This document shows positions 9,087 to 17,352 of a stretch of DNA of 64,000 nucleotides, one piece after another. The stretch is taken from the NCBI RefSeq assembly GCF_014698505.1, contig NZ_JACJTD010000016.1, positions 62,001-126,000 on the forward strand, read 5' to 3'. Made by a program: the position numbers and the translations under genes. Every line of letters starts with the position of its first letter. Position 1 is the stretch's first letter. This stretch comes from Nostoc foliaceum FACHB-393 (GTDB lineage: Bacteria; Cyanobacteriota; Cyanobacteriia; Cyanobacteriales; Nostocaceae). The notes under the pieces were generated by a model that had not been told where the DNA came from, did not search any database, and saw only the letters and a program-made list of their open reading frames with translations.

Positions 9087-10209
9087 ATGAAACTCTCAAA
9101 TCTTCTCTCCACGCTTGATTCACAAATTCCCATTGCTGCGGTTGATGTCCTGTCGCCCGATGAAGCGACGATTATTCAGTGGCTGACTACAGAGGCATCG
9201 AGCAAGCTCTCAAGTCCAGTGTTCTTCTGGAATCTGGGAGTATCAACCTTGGAGCAATGTTTAATTGCAGCAGATGGGGGATTGGATTTACTGCGAGAGT
9301 GGTTGACTCGGCGGCGGCGGCTATTCACGCAAGAAGCGCGTGAGCTGCACCTGCCTCAACCGAAAGGTGTGTTGCTTGCAGGGCCGCCCGGTACAGGTAA
9401 AACATTACTGGCTAAAAACATTGCTAATATCCTTAATCTACCATTGCTTCAGCTAGACATTGCATCCCTCTTGGGCAGTCTGGTCGGTGAGTCTGAGGGG
9501 AATGTCAGACGTGCTTTGAAAACTGCCGAAGCGATCGCACCCTGCGTTTTATGGGTGGACGAGATAGAAAAAGCGCTTTCGGGGACTGGTGACACTAGTG
9601 GAGTCTCACAGAGGATTCTGGGCAATATTCTCACGTTTATGTCGGAATCTCGGTGTGGTGTGTTTGTCGTGGCTACTTGCAATGACCCCTCTGCACTGCC
9701 AAGTGATACCAATTCGCAATTCGCAATTCGCAATTAAAAAACTTAGATGCAGCAAAGTTTTCAGGGGTTACATCTGTATCAGGTTTTTCGTGAAATGGTA
9801 TGAGCTAAAGAGGAAGGGAAGATTTGACGAAAATTTCTTTGTTGATCTGCCCACAGAGCCAGAGCGTGTACAGATTCTGGGGATTCATCTACAACGTTTT
9901 GGCATTCACCTCGAATCGGAGTATTTGGAGGCGATCGCAGCTAATACCGCGAAATTCTCCGGCGCAGAACTGGAAACCCTTGCTTCGGAAACTGCTCTGC
10001 TGGCATTCGATGAGGGTAGACCGCAGCTCTTAACGCTTGCTGACCTCGAAGCTTGCCGTCAAACCATTACCCCGCTTGCCATTCAGGATGCTGCGGCAGT
10101 TGAGCGTATGCAGGCTTGGGCATCCACCGCACGACGCGCTAGTAGTCCTGTAGTTGCAGCGAAAACTCAATCTTTGCGTGCTGCTAAGTTTCGCAACATG
10201 AACTTATGA
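9087..10209 (+). pseudogene. Ycf46-like AAA ATPase, interrupted by a 94-bp insertion
   Basis: The first part (9087-9706) carries Walker A (GPPGTGKT, ~residue 99), Walker B (VLWVDEIEKA) and the sensor region (VVATCNDPSALPS). The frame then stops inside an insertion. From 9801 the expected continuation resumes in another frame: KRKGRFDENFFVDLP, then the C-terminal helical AAA lid to the stop at 10209. Removing 97 bases (94 plus a 3-bp duplication) restores one frame of 341 residues, the usual length for this group. The ATPase is thus probably inactivated, unless the N-terminal fragment works alone. Confidence 0.8.
9707..9800. mobile_element. 94-bp MITE-like insertion in the AAA ATPase gene
   Basis: The insertion begins TACCAATTC and ends GAAATGGTA, giving a short inverted terminal repeat, and is flanked by TGA on both sides (9704-9706, 9801-9803). 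It contains a tandem AATTCGC array (9711-9737). It has no coding capacity. The net addition of 97 bases explains the frame change in the host gene. Confidence 0.7.
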
Positions 10210-10353
10210 GAAAGCGATTGTCTCTTGATTCTATGGGGCGATCGCCACCGGAAAGGGCAGGTACGCCATCGCTCTTTCTTTTGCTAATTGATAACAGCCT
10301 TTTAATAGTTAATAAGACGAACAAACACGACAACAGACTTAGTTACTTAAAGA

Positions 10354-10877
10354 CCATTTATAAAGTAAATATTTAGACGGCTAGACGGCGTAACATAATA
10401 CGAGTCATAACGGCATATATAGCAGCTTCGCTCATTTCAGTCAGACGTTTGTAATCCTTACCGACTGACTGTCTGCGGCGAGCGCGCTTGGTTGTGTTGA
10501 TTTACCTAGTTTTGCGCGAACTTGACCGCGCAGTGTATGGTTTAATTTTTCCCAGACCCCCTTACACTGCCATTTACGGTAGTAGCTGTATACCGTTGAA
10601 CTTGGTGGAAAATCGCCTGGAAGCATATTCCATTGGCATCCAGTTTTCAAATGATAATAGATCGCATTGCATATTTCACGCATATCTGTTGTGCGTGGAT
10701 GTCCTCCAGTTTTTGCTGGTGGAATCAAGGGAGCCAGGATTTCCCACTCTATATCAGTTAAGTCTGTGGGGTAAGACTTTCGAGCCATGAACAACTATGT
10801 AAATACACTGTATATGAGGTATTTTAATCCTTAAGAGCATCCTCTCCTACTCGCCTTTAGATTTACTTTATAAATAG
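10354..10877 (-). mobile_element. IS5-family element, internally deleted
   Basis: Terminal repeats CCATTTATAAAGTAAAT (10354) and its inverse at 10861-10877 bound 524 bp. The minus strand encodes the transposase N-terminus (from ATG at ~10794: SYPTDLTDIEWEILAPLIPP, YYRKWQCKGVWEKLNHTLRG) up to ADSQSV. After a deletion it jumps to the C-terminal tail in another frame (DYKRLTEMSEAAIYAVMTRI then MLRRLAV). The central catalytic part is missing, so it is a non-autonomous deletion derivative that might be moved only by a related transposase. Confidence 0.8.
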
Positions 10878-11098
10878 CCTCTGAACTCGAAGATTATGCC
10901 ATAGACTATCAATCCATATCAGACGAAAGTGCTAAACCAAAAAATCAGTTGATTATCCTTTGCTGCTATGGCTGTCTTTGGGGCGCAGTTATTGGAATTG
11001 CGACGTTGTTTTTCAAGCCTAATGTGACTTTGGCAGCGATTGGGTTGGGTTTTACGGCTGGGGTGTCTGGGAAATTGTTGGTTCAAAAAGGGGAATAA
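10878..11098 (+). pseudogene. C-terminal fragment of a membrane protein next to the IS5 element
   Basis: Directly beyond the IS end the frame is open for ~72 residues: a polar stretch (ELEDYAIDYQSISDESAKPK) followed by two hydrophobic segments (LIILCCYGCLWGAVIGIATL, TLAAIGLGFTAGVSG), then a stop at 11098. No start codon with a ribosome site precedes it. The IS appears to have cut off the 5' part, although I cannot identify that part on the other side. Family not recognised. Confidence 0.45.
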
Positions 11099-11161
11099 GT
11101 CGAAGTAGTTGAAGATTGGTTTTAATTGTTTAGCTGAACTCTTGGATTCATTGGAGTAAAT

Positions 11162-11353
11162 ATGTCTTGGTCGAAATCTATTTCTCTTGATGTTGCTAAC
11201 AAGCTTTTTGACGTAATTGGAGTTTCTTTTGAGCAGAACGAATTAGAGGGCGGTTACATCGCTAAACATGAAAGTAAAACCTTAAGAAGAGCAACCTTAA
11301 CCGCTTGCTGTATGGCTGTTTTAACTGACTGGGTAACAATTAAGGAAAGTTGA
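11162..11353 (+). CDS. Small hypothetical protein (63 aa)
   Basis: ATG start, mixed polar composition, Cys-Cys near the C-terminus (LTACCMAVLTDW), no recognised domain. It sits between a membrane-protein remnant and an IS630 remnant, so it may be a decayed gene end rather than a functional protein. Confidence 0.35.
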   Translation: MSWSKSISLDVANKLFDVIGVSFEQNELEGGYIAKHESKTLRRATLTACCMAVLTDWVTIKES

Positions 11354-11371
11354 ATTTATGTCAGAAGAGCC

Positions 11372-11518
11372 AGTTTCAAGAGTCAGGATGATCTCAAAAC
11401 TAGAATTCTTGCTTTTATTGACTACTTTAATCAAACAATGGCTAAACCTTTAAAGTGGACATATAAGGGTAAAGTTTTGGCTGTTTAATACTCGGTTTAT
11501 CTACGCCGTGCTGTACTA
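11372..11518 (+). pseudogene. IS630-family transposase, C-terminal remnant with element end
   Basis: The plus strand reads QDDLKTRILAFIDYFNQTMA then KPLKWTYKGKVLAV to the stop at 11486-11488, which is the classic C-terminus of IS630-type transposases. The following 25 bases (11494-11518, TTTATCTACGCCGTGCTGTA core) recur with one mismatch at 60318-60342, marking them as the element's terminal sequence. The rest of the transposase is missing. Confidence 0.75.
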
Positions 11519-11706
11519 GCCTCGAAAACTTTTGAGGATGAATTAGACCTTGCTTATGCTGTCATCGATGGAATTCAAACAAGAGGAGAAAAAGGAAACT
11601 ACAGTACGCAACGTATAAGATTTAACTCTAATTCTTCTGCTTAATTTTTTGTTACATACTTATAAATTTCCTCCCAGACTTACTTAGTAATTATTCGGTC
11701 AGTACT

Positions 11707-13107
11707 TTACGAATGAATGATAGGCAAACGAATCTGAAAGCGTGTCTGGCCAGGTTCAGAAAAACAGCGAATTTCTCCGTAATGCTGAGTCACTACAATT
11801 CGATATGAAATTTCCAAACCTAACCCAGTACCAGCACCAACCTCCTTGGTTGTAAAAAATGGCTCAAAAATTCGAGATTGAATTGCAAGGGGAATTCCTG
11901 GCCCGTTATCTATAATCTCGACAACAATATAGTCTTTGTCTTTGCAAGTACGTATTAAAATGTCGCCTTGTTCACCTAAGGCATCGATTGCATTATCAAT
12001 CAGATTAGTCCACACTTGATTCAATGCACTGCCATGAGCTTGAATTGATGGTAGATTTTTGTCATACTCGCGTGTCACCACAATATTGTGCTTCCGCAAT
12101 TTATAGTGCAGAATTGTCAAAGTATTTTCCAGACCCTCATGTACATCTATCTTCAATAGTGAAGCCCGATCCATGTACGAGTAGTCTTTAATCGCCTTGA
12201 CTATTTCGGAGACACGAGTAGTACCCTGTTCCAGTACCTTCAACTGCCCGATTATTGACAGCGTTGCTTCCAGCCAAACTAGCACATCAGTAAAGGTCTT
12301 AGTTGTTAAATGCTCACTAATGGCTTCTAACTTCTGATCGTTGACTCCCGCAGCAACGAGGGTAGGAACAAGTTTCCACCCGTCAGTCACATTATGTAAC
12401 TCCAACCATTGCGTTAATTCATCTTCTTGATCAATCTGAAACAGTGTGTCGGAAGAATTTTGTGTATCAGTGTGTGCAATGTGTTCAATAGCATCTTGCC
12501 TAAAGCTTAAGAGATGTTTGAGTTGACTTTCTGTGAGATTTTGCCCAATCATTTTGAAAGTAACATCATCCAATGACTTAACTGTGTCTTGCAATTGACT
12601 TGCAGCTCTATGTGCTGCGGATACTGGATTATTTAGTTCATGGGCAAGACCAGCAGACAAAGTACCTAAAGCAACGAGCTTTTCGTGTTGCTGAGATAAC
12701 AACTGTAACTCTTGCATTCGAGAAGCCATATGGCCGAGAACAATTTTTCTAATATTTGGGCAAATAGTAATCATTTGCCAAAAATCATTCTCGTGCAGAC
12801 AATACATATGACTTCTACGCACTACTTCACCGCTTGCAAGGTGAGGTGTACCTGCAAGTAGAGGAACTTCACCAAAGAATGAACTACTACCGTATGTAGC
12901 TAATAGGATTTTTTGGTTAACAATCTCTCGTGAAAGCTGGATTGCTCCTTCAAATACTATATAGAAATACTCTACAGGATCTCCTTGGTGAAACAGCATA
13001 TGTCCTGAATCGAGCCATAATTCCGTACCATTGAGAAAACACTTGAGTTCGTTTTCATTCAAGTGTTCAAAAACCGATATCTTACGCAATGTCTCAAACA
13101 TGGTCAT
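11707..13107 (-). CDS. Histidine kinase with N-terminal cyclic-nucleotide-binding domain
   Basis: A 466-residue soluble kinase. Residues ~8-130 form a cNMP-binding jelly-roll (FHQGDPVEYFYIVFEGAIQL, SSFFGEVPLLAG). The H-box follows with phospho-accepting His156 (GTLSAGLAHELNNP). The ATPase domain shows the N-box NQVWTNLIDNAIDAL, G1 DNGPGIP and G2 GAGTGLGLEIS. It is the second gene of an operon, 14 bases after a REC/thioredoxin-reductase-like gene; the two are probably partners, with the kinase phosphorylating the REC domain. The ligand of the cNMP domain cannot be told from sequence. Confidence 0.9.
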   Translation of the reverse strand: MTMFETLRKISVFEHLNENELKCFLNGTELWLDSGHMLFHQGDPVEYFYIVFEGAIQLSREIVNQKILLATYGSSSFFGEVPLLAGTPHLASGEVVRRSHMYCLHENDFWQMITICPNIRKIVLGHMASRMQELQLLSQQHEKLVALGTLSAGLAHELNNPVSAAHRAASQLQDTVKSLDDVTFKMIGQNLTESQLKHLLSFRQDAIEHIAHTDTQNSSDTLFQIDQEDELTQWLELHNVTDGWKLVPTLVAAGVNDQKLEAISEHLTTKTFTDVLVWLEATLSIIGQLKVLEQGTTRVSEIVKAIKDYSYMDRASLLKIDVHEGLENTLTILHYKLRKHNIVVTREYDKNLPSIQAHGSALNQVWTNLIDNAIDALGEQGDILIRTCKDKDYIVVEIIDNGPGIPLAIQSRIFEPFFTTKEVGAGTGLGLEISYRIVVTQHYGEIRCFSEPGQTRFQIRLPIIHS

Positions 13108-13121
13108 TACCCGAAATATCG

Positions 13122-14783
13122 CTACACAGATGCTAAATATTGGTGAATTAATTGAACAGCGATCGCTCCCTCACCCACTGCGGAAGCGACTCGTTTAACT
13201 GAGTTACAACGCACGTCGCCGATGGCAAAAATACCAGGCACGTTAGTCTCCAAAAAGAAAGGATCGCGCTCTATTGTCCATCCTTTCGGTGACATTCCAT
13301 TGCGGATTGTGTGAGTTCCGGTAAGAATAAAGCCATGTTCATCACGCTCTACAATATGTTGTAACCAATCGGTACGCGGCTTGGCACCAATAAAGCTAAA
13401 CAAAGCATTGGTGGGAATAGTTTCAATTTCACCTGTTACTGAATTAAAAATGGTTATCGCCTCCAACTTATCTTCTCCGATAAATTCTTTCACCTCAGTC
13501 AATAGCTTGACGTTGATATTATCAATCTCTTCAATCTGAGCAATCAAATATTGAGACATACTTTTTTTCAGTGAGTCGCCCCGAACTATCAGGTTAACGG
13601 AGCCTGCGTACTTAGAAAGATAAACAGCTGCTTGTCCAGCCGAGTTACCCGCACCCACAATAAACACATCTTCGCCTTTGCAAGTCAGTGCTTCGGTCAT
13701 AGCAGCGCCATAGTAGATACCAGCACCTGTGAGTTTTTCACTTCCAGGGATGTTGAACTTGCGATAAGATACCCCTGTTGCAATAATCAAGGTGTGGGTG
13801 CTAAGTTCGGAACCATCTGCTAGCGTGATCAATCGATATTGACCATTCACACGAACATTAGTCACTTCTTGCGGTGAAAGAATTTCTGTTCCAAACTTTT
13901 GAGCTTGTGTGACAGCACGTTTAGCTAAATCTCCCCCATGCACACCACCCGGAAAACCAAGATAATTTTCGATCCGAGAACTAGTACCTGCTTGTCCTCC
14001 TGGTGCCTCTCGTTCAATCAACACAGTGCGAAGTCCTTCAGAGGCCCCATAAACAGCTGCTGCCAAACCAGCAGGCCCAGCACCCACAATGGTTAAGTCA
14101 TAAAACGGCATCTTGGGGCGTGTTTTTAGCCCTACTTTTTCGGCAATTTCCATATTTGTCGGCTCTACAAGATGTGAACCGTCAGGGAAAATAACTAACG
14201 CCTGACATCTAGTATCAGAATTAATAGCGCAACTAACAAGGCGATCGCCCTCATCTGACTCAATATTTAGCCACTGATAAGGAACATGATTGCGGGCTAA
14301 GAAATCTTTGATTTGATGCAATCTAGGCGACCAACGAGAACCAACAACGCGCACACCTTCAAAAGGTGGACGGAAAGAAGCTTGCCAAACCTCTAGCAAA
14401 TCGTTAAGTATGGGATATAAACGCTCTTGAGGAGGGTTCCAAGGCTTCAACAGGTAATAATCAATCTTGGCCTTGTTGATAGCATGGATAGCTGCGTTAG
14501 TGTCTGCATATGCTGTGAGTAAGACACGTTTGGTCAAAGGAAAGATTTCAATTGCCTGTTCTAGAAATTCCACACCGCTCATTTGTGGCATTCGCTGATC
14601 TACAAGAAACAGCGCTGCTGATTCGTTACGCAACTTTAACTTTTGCAGTACCTCTAAAGCCGTCTTAGGCGAGTTGGAGCGTACCACCCGGAAGCGATTG
14701 CCATACTCTTTACGTAAGTCAAGCTCGATCGCTTGCAAAACTTCCAAGTCATCATCTAATGCCACTATCACAGGTTTAGCCAT
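13122..14783 (-). CDS. Response regulator fused to a thioredoxin-reductase-like flavoprotein
   Basis: A 553-residue fusion. REC domain 1-125 with acceptor Asp62 (FLVDQRMPQMSG) and conserved Lys in LLKPW. Residues ~228-550 are a pyridine-nucleotide oxidoreductase: FAD motif TIVGAGPAGLAAAVYG, NAD(P)H motif VFIVGAGNSAGQAAVYL and the closing FAIGDVR. The redox-active CxxC expected in thioredoxin reductase is absent: the region reads GIYYGAAMTEALTCKGEDV. It is therefore unlikely to reduce thioredoxin directly and may use FAD/NAD(P)H as a redox sensor or act on another substrate. First gene of the operon with the cNMP histidine kinase. Confidence 0.9.
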   Translation of the reverse strand: MAKPVIVALDDDLEVLQAIELDLRKEYGNRFRVVRSNSPKTALEVLQKLKLRNESAALFLVDQRMPQMSGVEFLEQAIEIFPLTKRVLLTAYADTNAAIHAINKAKIDYYLLKPWNPPQERLYPILNDLLEVWQASFRPPFEGVRVVGSRWSPRLHQIKDFLARNHVPYQWLNIESDEGDRLVSCAINSDTRCQALVIFPDGSHLVEPTNMEIAEKVGLKTRPKMPFYDLTIVGAGPAGLAAAVYGASEGLRTVLIEREAPGGQAGTSSRIENYLGFPGGVHGGDLAKRAVTQAQKFGTEILSPQEVTNVRVNGQYRLITLADGSELSTHTLIIATGVSYRKFNIPGSEKLTGAGIYYGAAMTEALTCKGEDVFIVGAGNSAGQAAVYLSKYAGSVNLIVRGDSLKKSMSQYLIAQIEEIDNINVKLLTEVKEFIGEDKLEAITIFNSVTGEIETIPTNALFSFIGAKPRTDWLQHIVERDEHGFILTGTHTIRNGMSPKGWTIERDPFFLETNVPGIFAIGDVRCNSVKRVASAVGEGAIAVQLIHQYLASV

Positions 14784-14982
14784 AATTTCTTCAAAATGCT
14801 GCTTCTAGCAACATCCAGCAAACGACACAATTGTTTTTTATAGTTCGTGTTTATTGAGTTTCCTCACAGTTATTTATGTGAGTTTAAGTTCATGAACTTT
14901 TAAGTTGCATAGGATAAACAAGCTCTAAAACCAAATCCACAAAAATTTTCTTTGAATACAATATGCAAATTAAAGGTGTCAG

Positions 14983-15112
14983 CTAGTGAACTATCGCACT
15001 AATGTTAAGGAAAAATGCGTTTGTAGTAAAAACTTTAGTTCTGAAATATTCTCAATTCCAATCTTTATATTCTTACTACAAACCTATCAAAACTTTGGCG
15101 ATAGTCCACTAG
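14983..15112. repeat. MITE-like inverted-repeat element (130 bp)
   Basis: The ends CTAGTGAACTATCGC (14983) and its imperfect inverse GCGATAGTCCACTAG (15098-15112) bound a 130-bp palindromic element with a second inner inverted repeat (TTTGTAGTAA / TTACTACAAA). It lies in the 358-bp gap between the REC gene's 5' end and the AGE-like gene's 3' end. No coding capacity. Confidence 0.6.
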
Positions 15113-15141
15113 TGGCAAGCTAAAAAAGGTTTTGTGCTTAC

Positions 15142-17313
15142 CTAGACAGTGGCTAATTCAACAGTCTCATACTGCTCTACAACAGTGACACCTTCACAGA
15201 ATGCGCCTTTCCTCAAGAAACCCAATACATTCTCATTCGCGCCGACTAAATAGATATCAACCTTACTACCCAGTTTTTGCTTGGTGAAAATGAGATATCG
15301 TAAACCAGCCGCACTTATACATTTCAAATCCTCTAGTTGCAACACTAGGCGTTTGATAGATTGGGCTGTTGCTCTTTGCAATTCTTCCTCAAGTAGTCCA
15401 ATAGCATTAGCGTCAAGTAAACCACTTAAAGATAGTTTGGCAGTACCTCCGCTGACTTCTAACAAAGTTGCATTGAAAAATACTTGCGTGGGAAGCAGTC
15501 GAACTCTAATTTTGATTTCGTCCTGAGTTGATGGCAGTTTGACTGTTAGGTTTTCGGCATCAAAATCGGCATAAGGCTGGCCATTAATCCAAACTTCGCC
15601 AATTTGGACACTGCCTGGTGGTAAGATATCTGGCTGAACCCGGAGGATGTTATCTTTAAAAGCTCCTGGTTTTGGCTTGAAATACAAATCCATTGGCTTC
15701 TTAGTCACCAATAAATTAGTATACACACAAGCTAAATACGCCAGTTCAAACGAGTGGTAACCACTCATGGAGTGACTACCCTTGCCCCTTTCAGTTCCTA
15801 GCAAATAGGGAATTCCATTAGCCAAAACATTGAAGTAGATACCGCCATCTGCGTAATCGAGGAACCAAGCGTTATAGAAAGCTGCTGATTCCCGCGCTAG
15901 TTTTTGATACTCAGATTTGTTAAGTGAACCAGCCAGGATCAGATAGGCTAGTATGGCTTGTTCTTGCTGCCACCAAGCTTTGCGATCGTGCCAAACAAAG
16001 CGGTGTGTTTTTTGGCCTGGTTCTAATATCCGCTCTACAACATCATACCACCCTCCACGTTGTTGGTCACTGCCAACAGCAGGCATGATGTCTGCAATTT
16101 TTTCAGCTAAGGCAACATACTTCTCTTTTGGTTTGAGGTGGTGCATCCGCATCAGGTTCCAAGAGATTTTGAGGTTGTGACCTACAACTGCTCGGTTCTG
16201 TTGCCATCCCCATGTTGTATCATGACTCCAATCTTCATGAAAACGCTCTTGCACAAATGAACTAGAGTCGTAGTCAGGAAAATGCTTTTCAATTGTGTCA
16301 AAAGTATACTCAAGTAAATCAGCATACTCTTTCTTACCACTCGCCAGCCAAAGATTGATTAAGTATGCTGGGGCATGGTCACCTACCGAATTCCAATTCT
16401 TTTTCGCCCGGTTATGGCCCAAGGTACTACTGTGGGGACTCAGAGTAATCGGATCAATGTGTGAGTAAAATCCTCCTTTGTCTGTTTTGTCTAGAAAATA
16501 GCGATTGAACAGATTTAAAGTCAATTCAATGTCATTCAAGATACTGGGATCGCCTGTCACCCGATAAGTCTGGGTTGGGCCAGCTAGTGCATAAATCTGT
16601 TCATAAGCTGGTATGGCATCATAATCATCCCCAAATTCTGAGGAAAATATTTTTTGTTCTCTACCATCTGGTTGAACATCAATTGCGTGATACCAATAGC
16701 AAATTCCTTCACCTTCATCCAGAAAACGCAAGTGGTCGCGCAAGTATTCAGTGCCTTTTTCAGCAGCTTCTAGGTAACGGTCATCCCCAGTCATCAAAAA
16801 GGCTGTAGCAAAACCATAAACCAGACGCGAAATCGTGTCAGTTTCTTGTCTAGTACTGATTTCTTTTGTACCAACTAAGCCTAAATTAGTGCGATATTTT
16901 CCATAGTCAATTTCTCCATCTTCAAACTGCACTTTTAAGTAAAAATTGGCGAGATTTCGTACTTGGTTCACCCACCAGTCTTGCTTTTCAAATGCATACT
17001 CATTTTCGGTTTTGCCAAGGAACACAATATGTTTACCTTCAAAATTGTGTTCACCATCCTCTGGATAAAAAGTGCCATATACAAAAAGGTAGCGATCTGC
17101 AACTAACATTTCTCTCATTTGCAGAGTGCAATCGTAGTAAGGCTCACCCAAGTTCCGCACTAGTTCTGCATAGGTGTTTGCGGACAGTGCTACCTCAAAT
17201 TTTCTGCCATCGGTGGTTTTCAGATTGAAACTTCCAAAAGCTCCCTTTTGAGAATTAAATTTAGTAACATACCCAGCGATTAAATCTGAAAATGGAAAAC
17301 TTACTTGGTTCAT
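15142..17313 (-). CDS. AGE-like (N-acylglucosamine 2-epimerase fold) protein fused to a STAS domain
   Basis: A 723-residue protein. Residues ~1-110 are beta-rich and unassigned. Residues ~115-520 match the (alpha/alpha)6-barrel epimerase/cellobiose-epimerase family, with the His/Trp-rich active-site stretches SVGDHAPAYLINLW, WGWQQNRAVVGHNLKISWNL and HDRKAWWQQEQAILAYL. The last ~100 residues are a STAS domain (LVLQLEDLKCISAAGLRYL); the serine normally phosphorylated in anti-sigma antagonists is replaced (SAAG). It lies 39 bases downstream of glgX and is probably cotranscribed. I infer sugar isomerisation or binding tied to a partner-switching signal; substrate unknown. Confidence 0.8.
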   Translation of the reverse strand: MNQVSFPFSDLIAGYVTKFNSQKGAFGSFNLKTTDGRKFEVALSANTYAELVRNLGEPYYDCTLQMREMLVADRYLFVYGTFYPEDGEHNFEGKHIVFLGKTENEYAFEKQDWWVNQVRNLANFYLKVQFEDGEIDYGKYRTNLGLVGTKEISTRQETDTISRLVYGFATAFLMTGDDRYLEAAEKGTEYLRDHLRFLDEGEGICYWYHAIDVQPDGREQKIFSSEFGDDYDAIPAYEQIYALAGPTQTYRVTGDPSILNDIELTLNLFNRYFLDKTDKGGFYSHIDPITLSPHSSTLGHNRAKKNWNSVGDHAPAYLINLWLASGKKEYADLLEYTFDTIEKHFPDYDSSSFVQERFHEDWSHDTTWGWQQNRAVVGHNLKISWNLMRMHHLKPKEKYVALAEKIADIMPAVGSDQQRGGWYDVVERILEPGQKTHRFVWHDRKAWWQQEQAILAYLILAGSLNKSEYQKLARESAAFYNAWFLDYADGGIYFNVLANGIPYLLGTERGKGSHSMSGYHSFELAYLACVYTNLLVTKKPMDLYFKPKPGAFKDNILRVQPDILPPGSVQIGEVWINGQPYADFDAENLTVKLPSTQDEIKIRVRLLPTQVFFNATLLEVSGGTAKLSLSGLLDANAIGLLEEELQRATAQSIKRLVLQLEDLKCISAAGLRYLIFTKQKLGSKVDIYLVGANENVLGFLRKGAFCEGVTVVEQYETVELATV

Positions 17314-17352
17314 GGAATTATCTCCAAAAATTTAATTTCGTTGACCAGGAAA

